Source: Litoditis marina
Taxonomy: Eukaryota > Nematoda > Chromadorea > Rhabditida > Rhabditidae
Length of the DNA: 64,000 nt
Reading direction: 5' to 3'
NCBI GenBank assembly: GCA_964036275.1
Contig: CAXIWQ010000402.1
Coordinates: 1 to 64,000, forward strand
Part shown: positions 1 through 12,178 of the stretch, in pieces
How the letters are laid out: each line of letters starts with the position of its first letter
How positions within the stretch are numbered: position 1 is the stretch's first letter
Translations under genes and position numbers: made by a program
The notes under the pieces: model-generated
The model's input: only the letters and a program-made list of their open reading frames with translations
What the model was told of the DNA's origin: nothing
The model's database searches: none

Positions 1-721
1 ACATTTTCCCACGCCTCTCCTGATCGTCTAAATGATCGGAACGACTTGAAACTCATAGGACAGGACCAGTATTGAATAAAGATTGTACTGCCAAAGCATT
101 AAGGTCAAAGGTCAACTATTGATTTTTTTAGCGCATTAAATATGATTTTGGCCTAAAATTGCTATGGAAATAGATGTAACTTCAAACTTAGTGTTACTGT
201 ATTCCACTACTCATGAACAACTCAAAAAATCAAACACGGGATACATCGGAGAAAAATGAAACAAGTTACAGTAGTTTTAAGTTTCAAGATCAAACCATCA
301 ATTGATGACGTCACATACCAAGCATTTCACTAGCAAAAAAGTCAAGTTCTTTTTAATAGTTCCTCTTGGGCTCCAAGCTACTTCAAACCGTAGATCATAC
401 TCATAGGTGAAGACTATATGAATTCTAAGTAACGACGAGTAATATTCAGAAGGCTAGAAGACGTCAAATACAAACAATGCCATAGAGTGTTGAAACTCTC
501 AGAACAAGTACCATAAGTGACAAAGATGTCATGACGACAATGTTTCACGATGTAACGTCAACGGCACATAGGATTCTGAAGACCAGAAGACGTCACAACC
601 CAAGTTGTCATGGAACCAAAAAAGTTAATCTAAATAACTCTAAATGACTACACGCGTGGGGGGTCTGGGGGGTCTCCCCCCAGCTAGACGGGCACGCGGC
701 GTGAGCCGCGTGACCGGCTAG
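1..721 (+). mobile_element. Partial Helitron-like unit (3' part)
   Basis: This is the 3' end of a unit whose 5' part lies before the window. It carries the G-rich variant of the region before the terminal hairpin, with the CTGGGGGG-TCT-CCCCCCAG palindrome at 665-683, and ends at CTAG 718-721. Confidence 0.7.
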
Positions 722-2529
722 TCACCACCCTATAGATAATCGTGCTAAATGACGTAACGGTACGGTACGTGATCCATTTTTCAACGATAGACACTAACCA
801 GTATGACCATCAATTATGTCACTAAAATCTAAGGTCGTGGTGTCTAAGGAAAATCAATGCTATCGATTTATTGATTTTTAAGGCCTTAAGATGGAGAGCG
901 AATTTTCGGAGATACTCCATATGAAAGCCTGTATTCTGAAGCCAAATGTTTCCATCGAGCGCTTTTTGCCGAAACGTTCCCGGAAAGAGTTACATGAATT
1001 AGAAAAAAGTACAATATTTTGCTACTTTCATTCCTCATACCGCGTATGTTGTAGATATGACCGTAAAATTTTTGGCTGGTTGAACTCTCCAAAAGTCCCT
1101 TCTTTTGGATCAAAATCGTGGAAAATTTCGCAACTTCCTCCGGATTTGAGAAATATCCGGAACTTTTTGAGATTTCCGAACTGTTTTAAAATGGTCCTCA
1201 TCTTTCTATATTGTGGCACAAGATGTGTCATGACCTACTGAGTATACATTTGTAATATGAAAGATCAAAGATCAAGTATCGATTTTTGGTGATCTCCGTT
1301 ATGAAACATAGTACCTCATAAATAAGGCTATAAAAGAAGGTTCCCATGAACTATTTGTCTTCTAATTTCTACAGTGTATAGAGTTGATTGTCAGGTACTT
1401 AACTTCTTGAGCAATAAAACAATATATCATAGAACGGGTATTCTGTAAGCGTTGATAAAAATCAACAAAAAATTTCATTCATTTTGGTGGGGCACATGTT
1501 CAAAATGTGATTGAATCTCTGAGATTTGTGTATAAGATGCGCATGAAGAATTAAAACAATTTGTATGTGACAGATTTTTGAATTTCTCAAAAATAATTTT
1601 TTAAGACGGTTTTTTAGAAAAAAGTGAAACAGCAAAACTCATGCAGTATGACCCAAATTTTGTCCATAAACGAAGGTCAATAGACCGGCAAACATTCTTG
1701 AAAATTAAGCAAAACCATCCAGCCGTTCTCGAGTTATTCAAGTTTTAAAAGTCCAACCCGTACTATATACGGCGCAAATAGGCTCACTTTTAAGCTACCT
1801 CGGACTCAACATTTTCCCACGCCTCTCCTGATCGTCTAAATGATCGGAACGACTTGAAACTCATAGGACAGAACCAGTATTGAATAAAGATTGTACTGCC
1901 AGAGCATTAAGATCAAAGGTCAACTATTGATTTTTTTAGCGCAATAAATACGATTTTGGCTTAAAATCGTTATGGAGATAGATGTTATTTCAAATTTAAT
2001 GTCATTGTCTTTCACTACTCATGAACAACTCAAAAAGTCAAACACGGGACACATCGGAAAAAAATGAACCAAGTTACAGTAGTTTTAAGTTTCAAGATCA
2101 AACCATCAATTGATGACGTCACATACCAAGCATTTCACTAGCAAAAAAGTCCAGTTCTTTTTAATAGTTCTTCTTGGGCTCCAAGCTATTGCAAACCGTA
2201 GATCATACTCATAGGTGAAGACTATATGAATTCTAAGTAACGACGAGTAATATTCAGAAGGCTAGAAGACGTCAAATACAAACAATGTCATAGAGTATTG
2301 AAACTCTCAGAAAAATTACCATTAGTGACAACGATGTCATGACTATAATGTTTTACGATGTAACGTCAACGACACATAGGATTCTGAAGGCCAGAAGACG
2401 TCACGACTCAAGTTGTCATGGAACCAAAAAAGTTGATCTAAATAACTCTAAATGACTACACGCGTGGGGGGTCTGGGGGGTCTCCCCCCAGCTAGACGGG
2501 CACGCGGCGTGAGCCGCGTGACCGGCTAG
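722..2529 (+). mobile_element. Helitron-like unit 1 (G-rich variant)
   Basis: Unit of 1808 bp from TCACC to CTAG. It holds an open minus-strand 67-codon ORF (1028-1231) that recurs in several units, and ends with the G-rich palindrome and the GC-rich hairpin. Confidence 0.72.
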
Positions 2530-4349
2530 TCACCACCCTATACATAACTCGACTAAATGACGTGACGGGACGGTACGAGACCATGACCTGAACGATGAGC
2601 ACTAACCAGTATGACCATCAATTATGTCACTAAAATCTAAGGTCGTGGTGTCTAAGGAAAATCAATGATATTGATTTATTGATTTTTTAAGGCCTTAAGT
2701 TGGAGAGTGAAATTTCGGAGATACTGCACATGAAAGCCTGTATTCTGAAGACAAATGTTTCTGTCGAGCGCTTTTTGCCGGAAACGTTTCCGGAAACAGT
2801 TACATGAATTAGAAAAAAGTACAATTTTTTGCTACTTTCATTCCTCATACCGCGTATGTTGATGATATGACCTCAACCTTTCTGGCTGGTTGAACTCTCC
2901 AGAAGTCCCTTCTTTTGGCTCAATATCGTGGAAAATTTCGCAACTTCCTCCGGATTTGAGAAATTTCCGGAACTTTTCGAGATTTCCGAACTGTTTTAAA
3001 ATGGTCCTCATCTGTTCATATTGTGACACAAGATGTGTCATGACCTACTGAGTATAAGTCTGTAATATGAAAGATCAAAGATCAAGTATCGATTTTTGGT
3101 GATCTCCGTTATGAAACGTAGTACCTCATAAATGAGGCTACAAAAGAAGGTTCCCATGAACTATTTGTCCTCTAATTTTCATATTGTATAGAGTTGATTG
3201 TCAGGTATTTAACTCTATGAGCAGTAAACATTTCATCATATGATGGGTGTTCTGTGAGCATTGATAGAAGTCAACAAAAAATTTCATTCATTTCGGTGGG
3301 GCACATGTTCAAAATGTGATTGAATCTCTGAGATTTGTGAATAAGATGCGCATAAAAAATTGAAACAATTTGTATGTGACAGATTTTTGAATTTCTCAAA
3401 ATTAATTTTTTAAGACGTTTTTTTAGAAAAAAGTGAAACAACCAAACTCATGCAGTATGACCCAAATTTTGTCCATAGACGAAGGTCAGTAGACCGGCAA
3501 ACACTGTGTAAAATAAAGCAAAACCATTCAGCCGTTCTCGAGTTATTCAAGTTTTAAAAGTCCAACCCGTACTATATACGGCGCAAATAGGCTCACTTTT
3601 AAGCTACCTCGAACTCAACATTTTCCCACGCCTCCCCTGACCGTCTAAATGATGGGAACGACTTGAAACTTATAGGACAGGACCAGTATTGGATAAATAT
3701 TGTACTGCCAAAGCATCAAGGTCAAAGGTCAACTATTGATTTTTTTAGCGCAATAAATATGATTTTGGCCTAAAATTGCTATGGAAATAGATGTAACTTC
3801 AAACTTAGTGTCATTGTATTCCACTACTCATGAACAACTCAAAAAATGAAACACGGGATACATCGGAAAAAAATGAACCAAGTTACAGTAGTTTTAAAAT
3901 TCAAGATCAAACCATCAATTGATGACGTCACATACCAAGCATTTCACTAGCAAAAAAAGTCAAGTTCTTTTGAATTGTTCATTTCAAGCTTCAAGCTATT
4001 GTAAACCGTAGATCATATTCATACGTGAAGACTGTATGAATTCTAAGCAACGACGAGTAATATTCAGAATGTCAGAAGACGTCAGAAATGAACTTCGTTC
4101 AAACTTTCTGAAACTCTCAGAACAAGTAGGAAAGAATCCAAAAGTGTTACGATTACATTGTTTCACGAAGTGACGATCACGTCAGATAAGATTCTGAAGG
4201 CCAGAAGACGTCAAGTCGTCAAACTACTCGAAGCTGTTTGAAACGTTCAAAAAAAGTAAGTAACAAGGTAACAACTTTAAATAAAGGTGCAAAACATAGC
4301 TAACATGCACGCTAGACGGGCACGCGGCGTGAGCCGCGTGACCGGCTAG
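2530..4349 (+). mobile_element. Helitron-like unit 2 (AT-rich variant)
   Basis: Unit of 1820 bp. Instead of the G-rich palindrome, the 200 bases before the terminal hairpin have a different sequence (runs such as TTCAAAAAAAGTAAG, then ACATAGCTAACATGCACG). The recurring 67-codon minus-strand ORF is open at 2838-3041. Confidence 0.72.
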
Positions 4350-6158
4350 TCACCACCCTATACATAATTCGACTAACTGACGTGACGTAACGGTACGAGA
4401 CCCTGACCTGAACGATGATCACTAACTAGCATGACCATCAATTATGTCACTAAAATCTAAGGTCGCGGTGTCTAAGGAAAATCAATGTTATCGATTTATT
4501 GATTTTTTAAGGCCTTAAGTTGGAGAGCAAAATTTCGGAGATACTGCACATGAAAGCCTGTATTCTGAAGACAAATGTTTCCATCGAGCGCTTTTTGCCG
4601 GAAACGTTTCCGGAAACAGTTACATGAATTAGAAAAAAGTATAATTTTTTGCTATTTTCATTCCTCATACCGTCCATGTTGATGATATGACCTTAAAATT
4701 TCTGGCTGGTTGAACTCTCCAGAAGTCCCTTCTTTTGGCTCAATATCGTGGAAAATTTCGCAACTTCCTCCGGATTTGAGAAATTTCCGGAACTTTTTGA
4801 GATTTCCGAACTGTTTTAAAATGGTCCTCATCTGTTTATATTGTGGCACAAGATGTGTCATGACCTACTGAGTATACATTCGCAATATGAGAGATCAAAG
4901 ATCGAGTATCGATTTTTGGTGATCTCCGTCATGAAACATAGTACCTCATAAATAGGGCTACAAAAGAAGGTTCCCGTGAACTATTTGTTTTCTTATTGTT
5001 ATATTGTGTAGAATCGATTGTCAGGTACTCAACTTCATGAGCAATAAACATTCTATCATATACCGAGTGTTCTGTGAGCGTTGATAAAAATTAACAGAAA
5101 ATTTCATTCATTTCGGTGGGGCACATGTTCAAATTGTGATTGAATCTCTGAGATTTGAGTATAAGATGCGCATAAAGAATTGAAAAAGTTTGTATGTGAC
5201 AGATTTTTGAATTTCTCAAAAATAATTTTTTAAGACGTTTTTTTAGAAAAAAGTGAAACAGCCAAACTCATGCAGTATGACCCAAATTTTGTCCATAGAC
5301 GAAGGTCAATAGACCGGCAAATATTCTGAAAAAATAAGCAAAACCATCCAGCCGTTCTCGAGTTATTCAAGTTTTAAAAGTCCAACCCGTACTATATACG
5401 GCGCAAATAGGCTCACTTTTAAGCTACCTCGGACTCAACATTTTCCCACGCTTCTCCTGACCGTCTAAATGATCGGAACGACTTGAAACTCATAGGACAG
5501 GACCAGTATTGAATAAAGATTGTACTGCCAGAGCATTAAGGTCAAAGGTCAACTATTGATTTTTTTAGCGCAATAAACATGATTTTGTGCTAAAATTGCT
5601 ATGGAAATAGATGTAACTTCAAACTTAGTGTCATTGTATTTTACTACTCATGAACAACTCAAAAAATCAAACACGGGATACATCGGAGCAAAATGAACCA
5701 AGTTACAGTAGTTTTAAGTTTCAAGATCAAACCATCAATTGATGACGTCACATACCAAGCATTTCACTAGCAAAAAAGTCAAGTTCTTTTTAATAGTTCT
5801 TCTTGGGCTCCAAGCTATTGCAAACCGTAGATCATACTCATAGGTGAAGACTATATGAATTCTAAGTAACGACGAGTAATATTCAGAAGGCTAGAAGACG
5901 TCAAATACAAACAATGCCATAGAGTATTGAAACTCTCAGAACAGGTACCATTAGTGACAACGATGTCATGACAAGATTGTTCTATGATGTAACGTCAAAG
6001 ACACATAGGATTCTGAAGGCCAGAAGACGTCACGACCCAAGTTGTCATGGAACCAAAAAAAGTTATCTAAATAACTTGAAATGACTACACGCGTGGGGGG
6101 TCTGGGGGGTCTCCCCCCAGCTAGACGGGCACGCGGCGTGAGCCGCGTGACCGGCTAG
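4350..6158 (+). mobile_element. Helitron-like unit 3 (G-rich variant)
   Basis: Unit of 1809 bp with the G-rich palindrome before the terminal hairpin. The recurring minus-strand ORF is open at 4658-4861. Confidence 0.72.
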
Positions 6159-7975
6159 TCACCACCCTATAGATAACTCGACTAAATAACGTGACGGTAC
6201 GGTACATAACGGGATCCATTTTTCAAAGATAACGACTAACCATCATGACCATCAATTATGTCACTAAAATCTAAGGTCGCGGTGTCTAAGGAAAATCAAT
6301 GCTATCGATTTATTGATTTTTTAAGGCCTTAAGTTGGACAGTGAAATTCCGGAGATACTTCACATGAAAGCCTGTATTCTGAAGTTGATTGTTTCTGTCG
6401 AGCACTTTTTGCCGGAAACGTTTCCGGAAAGAGTTACATTAATTAGAAAAAAGTACAATTTTTTAATACTCTCATTCCTCATACCGCGTATGTTGTAGAT
6501 ATGACCGTGAAATTTTTGGCTGGTTGAACTCTCCAAAAGTCCCTTCTACTGGCTCAATATCGTGGAAAATTTCGCAACTTCCTCCGGAATTGAGAAATTT
6601 CCGGAACTTTTCGAGATTTCCGAACTGTTTTAAAATGGTCCTCATCTGTTCATATTGTGACACAAGACTCATGACCTACTGAGTATACATCTGCAATATG
6701 AAAGATCAAAGATTAAGTATCGATTTTTGGTGATCTCCGTTATGAAACGTAGTACCTCATAAACGAGGCTACAAAAGAAGGTTACCGTGAACTATTTGTC
6801 TTCTAATTTTCATAGTGTATAGTGTTGATTGTCAGGTACTCTACATCTCGAGCAATAAACATTATATCATAGAACGGACATTCTGTGAGCGTTGATAAAA
6901 ATCAACAAAAAATTTCATTCATTTTGGTGGGGCACATGTTCAAAATGTGATTGAATCTCTGAGATTTGTGTATAGGATGCGCATAAATAATTAAAACAGT
7001 TTGTATGTGACAGATTTTTGAATTTCTCAAAAATAATTTTTTAAGAAGTTTTTTTAGAAAAAAGTGAAACAGCCAAATGCATGCAGTATGACCCAAATTC
7101 ATCCATAGACGAAGGTTAACAGACCGGCAAATATTGTGGAAAATTAGGCAAAACCATTCAGCCGTTCTCGAGTTATTCAAGATTTAAAAGTCCAACCCGT
7201 ACTATATACGACGCAAATAGGCTCACTTTTAAGCTACTTCGGACTCAACATTTTCCCACGCCTCTCCTGACCGTCTAAATGATCGGAATGACTTGAAACT
7301 CATAGGGCAGGACCAGTATTGGATAAAGATTGTACTGCCGAAGCATCAAGGTCAAAGGTCAATTATTGATTTTTTAGCGCAATAAATATGATTTTGGCCT
7401 AAAACTGCTATGGAAATAGATGTAACTCAAAATTTAGTGTCGTTGTATTCCACTACTTATGAACAACGCAAAAAGTCAAACACGGGGTACATCGGGAAAA
7501 AATGAACCAAGTTACAGTAGTTTTAAGTTTCAAGATCAAACCATCAATTGATGACGTCACATACCAAGCATTTCACTAGCAAAAAAATCAATTCTTCTGA
7601 TTAGTTTCGCTCAGCTTTTAACTACTGCAACACGTTATGTATACTTAAACGTGAAGACTGTTTGAATTCTAAGCAACGACGAGTAATATTCAGAATGTCA
7701 GAAGACGTCAGAAATGAACTTCGTTCAAACTTTCTGAAACTCTCAGAACAAGTAGGAAAGAGTCAAAAATGTTACGACTGCATTGTTTCACGAAGTGACG
7801 ATCACGTTAGATAAGATTCTGAGGGCCAGAAGACGTCAAGTCGTCAAACTACTCAAAGCAGTTTGAAACGTTCAAAAAAAGTAAGAAACGTGATAACAAC
7901 CCTAAATTAAGGTGCAAAACATAGCTAACATGCACGCTAGGACGGGCACGCGGCGTGAGCCGCGTGACCGGCTAG
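6159..7975 (+). mobile_element. Helitron-like unit 4 (AT-rich variant)
   Basis: Unit of 1817 bp with the AT-rich variant end. The recurring minus-strand ORF is open at 6472-6672, one codon shorter. An extra G precedes the terminal hairpin (CTAGGACGGGC rather than CTAGACGGGC). Confidence 0.72.
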
Positions 7976-9785
7976 TCACCACCCTATACATAACTCGACT
8001 AAATGACGTGACGGTACGGTACGGTACGTGACTTTGAGTTGACGATGAGCACTAACCAGTATGACCATTAATTGTGTCACTAAAATCTAAGGTCGCGGTG
8101 TCTAAGGAAAATCAATGCTATCGATTTATTGATTTTTTAAGGCCTTAAGTTGGAGAGTGAAATTTCGGAGATACTCCATATGAAAGCCTGTTTTCAGAAG
8201 ACAAATGTTTCTGTCGAGCGCTTTTTACCGGAAACGTTTCCGGAAACAGTTACATGAATTAGAAAAAAGTACAATTTTTTGCTACTTTCATTCCTCATAC
8301 CGCCCATGTTGATGATATGACCTCAAATTTTCTGGCTGGTTGAACTCTCCAGAAGTCCCTTCTATTGGCTCAATATCGTGGAAAATTCGCAACTTCCTCC
8401 GGATTTGAGAAATTTCCGGAACTTTTTAAGATTTCCGAACTGTTTTAAAATGGTCCTCATCTGTTCATATTGTGACACAAGATGTGTCATGACCTACCGA
8501 GTATACATTCGCAATATGAAAGATCAAAGATCAAGTATCGATTTTTGGTGATCTCCAGTATGAAATGTAGTACCTCATAAATGAGGCTACAAAAGAAGGT
8601 TCCCATAAACCATTTGTCTTCAAATTCCTATACTGTATAGGGTTGATTGTCAGGTACTCAACTTTATAAGCAATAAACATTATATCATATGACGGGTGTT
8701 CTGTAAGCGTTGATAAAAATCAACAAAAAAATTCATTCATTTCGATGGGGCACATGTTCAAAATGTGATTGAATCTCTGAGATTTGTGTATAAGATGCGC
8801 ATAAGAATTAAAACAATTTGTATGTGACAGATTTTTGAATTTCTCAAAAATAATTTTTTAATATGTTTTTTAGAAAAAAGTGAAACAGCCAAACTCATGC
8901 AGTATGACCCAAATTTTGTCCATAGACGAAGGTCGATAGACCGGCAAATATTGTGAAAAATTAAGCAAAACCATTTAGCCGTTCTCGAGTTATTCAAGTT
9001 TTAAAAGTCCAACCCGTACTATATACGGCGCAAATAGGCTCACTTTTAAGCTACCTCGGACTCAACATTTTCCCACGCCTCTCCTGACCGTCTAAATGAT
9101 GGGAACGACTTGAAACTCATAGGACAGGACCAATATTGGATAAAGATTGTACTGCCAGAACATTAAGGTCAAAGGTCAATTATTGATTTTTTTTAGCGCA
9201 TTAAATACAATTTTGACCTAAAATCGTTGTGAAGATGAATGTAACTTCAAATTTAGTGTCGTTGTGTTCCACTACTCATGAACAACTCAAAAAATCAAAC
9301 ACGGGATACATCGGAGCAAAATGAACCAAGTTACAATAGTTTTAAGTTTCAAGATCAAACCATCAATTGATGACGTCACATACCAAGCATTTCACTAGCA
9401 AAAAAGTCAGGTTCTTTTAATAAGTATCTCTCGGGCTTCAAACTATCGCAACACGTAATGTATACTCATACGTGAAGACTATATGAATTCTAAGTAACGA
9501 CGAGTAATATTCAGAAGGCTAGAAGACGTCAAATACAAACAATGCCATAGAGTATGGAAACTCTCAGAACAAGTACCATTAGTGACAACGATGTCATGAC
9601 GATAATGTTTTACGATGTAACGTCAACGACACATAGGATTCTGAAGGCCAGAGGACGTCACAACCCAAGTTGTCATGAAGCCAAAAAAAGTCAATCTAAA
9701 TAACTTGAAATGACTACACGCGTGGGGGGTCTGGGGGTCTCCCCCCAGCTAGACGGGCACGCGCGAGAGCCGCGTGACCGGCTAG
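7976..9785 (+). mobile_element. Helitron-like unit 5 (G-rich variant, damaged hairpin)
   Basis: Unit of 1810 bp. The terminal hairpin is changed to GCGCGAGAGCCGCGTG, so the left arm no longer pairs fully. A one-base deletion breaks the recurring minus-strand ORF near 8388. The CTAG|TC junction is intact. Confidence 0.7.
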
Positions 9786-12178
9786 TCACCACCCTATAGA
9801 TAACTCGACTAAATGACGTGACGGTACGGTACGGTACGGTACGGTACGTGACTTTGACTTGAACGATGAGCACTAACCAGTATGACCATTAATTGTGTCA
9901 CTAAAATCTAAGGTCGCGGTGTCTAAGGAAAATCAATGCTATCGATTTATTGATTTTTTAAGGCCTTAAGTTGGACAGTGAAATTTCGGAGATACTCCAC
10001 ATGAAAGCCTGTATTCTGAAGCCAAATGTTTCCATCGAGCGCTTTTTGCCGGAAACGTTTCCGGAAACAGTTACATGAATTAGAAAAAAGTACAATTTTT
10101 ACTACTTTCATTCCTCATACCGCCCATGTTGATGATATGACCTCAAAATTTCTGGCTGGTTGAACTCTCCAGAAGTCCCTTCTGTTGGCTCAATATCGTG
10201 GAAAATTTTGCAACTTTCTCCGGATTTGAGAAATTTCCGGAACTTTTTGAGATTTCCGAACTGTTTTAAATGGTCCTCATCTGTTCAAATTGTGGCACAA
10301 GATGTGTCATGACCTACTGAGTATACATTCGCAATATGAGAGATCAAAGATCAAGTAACCACCCTATAGATAACTCGACTAAATGACGTGACGGTACGGT
10401 ACGGTACGGTACGGTACGTGACTTTGACTTGAACGATGAGCACTAACCAGTATGACCATTAATTGTGTCACTAAAATCTAGGTCGCGGTGTCTAAGGAAA
10501 ATCAATGCTATCGATTTATTGATTTTTTAAGGCCTTAAGTTGGACAGTGAAATTTCGGAGATACTCCACATGAAAGCCTGTATTCTGAAGCCAAATGTTT
10601 CCATCGAGCGCTTTTTGCCGGAAACGTTTCCGGAAACAGTTACATGAATTAGAAAAAAGTACAATTTTTTACTACTTTCATTCCTCATACCGCCCATGTT
10701 GATGATATGACCTCAAAATTTCTGGCTGGTTGAACTCTCCAGAAGTCCCTTCTGTTGGCTCAATATCGTGGAAAATTTTGCAACTTTCTCCGGATTTGAG
10801 AAATTTCCGGAACTTTTTGAGATTTCCGAACTGTTTTAAAATGGTCCTCATCTGTTCAAATTGTGGCACAAGATGTGTCATGACCTACTGAGTATACATT
10901 CGCAATATGAGAGATCAAAGATCAAGTATCGATTTTTGGTGATCTCCGTTATGAAACATAGTACCTCATAAATGAGGCTACAAAAGAAGGTTCCCATCAA
11001 TTATATGTCTTTATAGTTCTATACTGTATAGAGTTGATTGTCAGGTACTTAACTTTATAGGCAATAAACATTATATTATATGACGGGTGTTCTGTAAGCG
11101 TTGATAAAAATCAACAAAAAATTTCATTCATTTTGGTGGGGCACATGTTCAAAATGTGATTGAATCTCTGAGATTTGTGTATAAGATGCGCATAAAGAAT
11201 TAAAATAATTTGTATGTGACAGATTTTTGAATTTCTCAAAAATAATTTTTTAAGACGTTTTTTTAGAAAAAAGTGAAACAGCCAATTTCATGCAGTATGA
11301 CCCAAATTTTGTCCATAGACGAAGGTCAATAGACCGGCAAATATTGTGAAAAATTAAGCAAAACCATTCAGCCGTTCTCGAGTTATTCAAGTTTTAAAAG
11401 TCCAACCCGTACTATATACGGCGCAAATAGGCTCACTTTTAAGCTACCTCGGACTCAACATTTTCACACGCCTCTCCTGAACGTCTAAATGATCGGAACG
11501 ACTTGAAACTCATAGGACATGACCAGTATTGGATAAAGATTGTACTGCCAGAGCATTAAGGTCAAAGGTCAATTATTGATTTTTTTAGCGCATTAAATAT
11601 GATTTGGGCCTAACATTGCTATGGAAATAGATGTAACTTCAAACTTAGTGTCATTGTATTCCACTACTCATGAACAACTCAAAAAATCAAACACGGGATA
11701 CATCGGAAAAAAATGAACCAAGTTACAGTAGTTTTAAGTTTCAAGATCAAACCATCAATTGATGACGTCACATACCAAGCATTTCACTAGCAAAAAAGTC
11801 AAGTTCTTTTTAATAGTTCCTCTTGGGCTCCAAGCTATTGCAAACCGTAGATCATACTCATAGGTGAAGACTATATGAATTCTAAGTAACGACGAGTAAT
11901 ATTCAGAAGGCTAGAAGACGTCAAATACAAACAATGCCATGGAGTATTGAAACTCTCAGAACAAGTACCATTAGTGACAACGATGTCATGACGACAATGT
12001 TTCACGATGTAACGTCAACGACACATAGGATTCTGAAGGCCAGAAGACGTCACAACCCAAGTTGTCATGGAACCAAAAAAGTTAATCTAAATAACTCTAA
12101 ATGACTACACGCGTGGGGGGTCTGGGGGGTCTCCCCCCAGCTAGACGGGCACGCGGCGTGAGCCGCGTGACCGGCTAG
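9786..12178 (+). mobile_element. Helitron-like unit 6 (G-rich variant, internal 570-bp duplication)
   Basis: This unit is 2393 bp, longer than the others because its first 570 bases (9788-10357) are repeated directly at 10358-10927. The second copy begins ACCACCC without the terminal TC. It also has an expanded GGTAC microsatellite in both copies. The recurring minus-strand ORF is open at 10678-10881. Confidence 0.72.

Noticed and set aside
9821..9850. Telomere-like repeat
   Set aside because: The short GGTAC repeat differs from nematode TTAGGC telomeres and is only a microsatellite in the Helitron unit.
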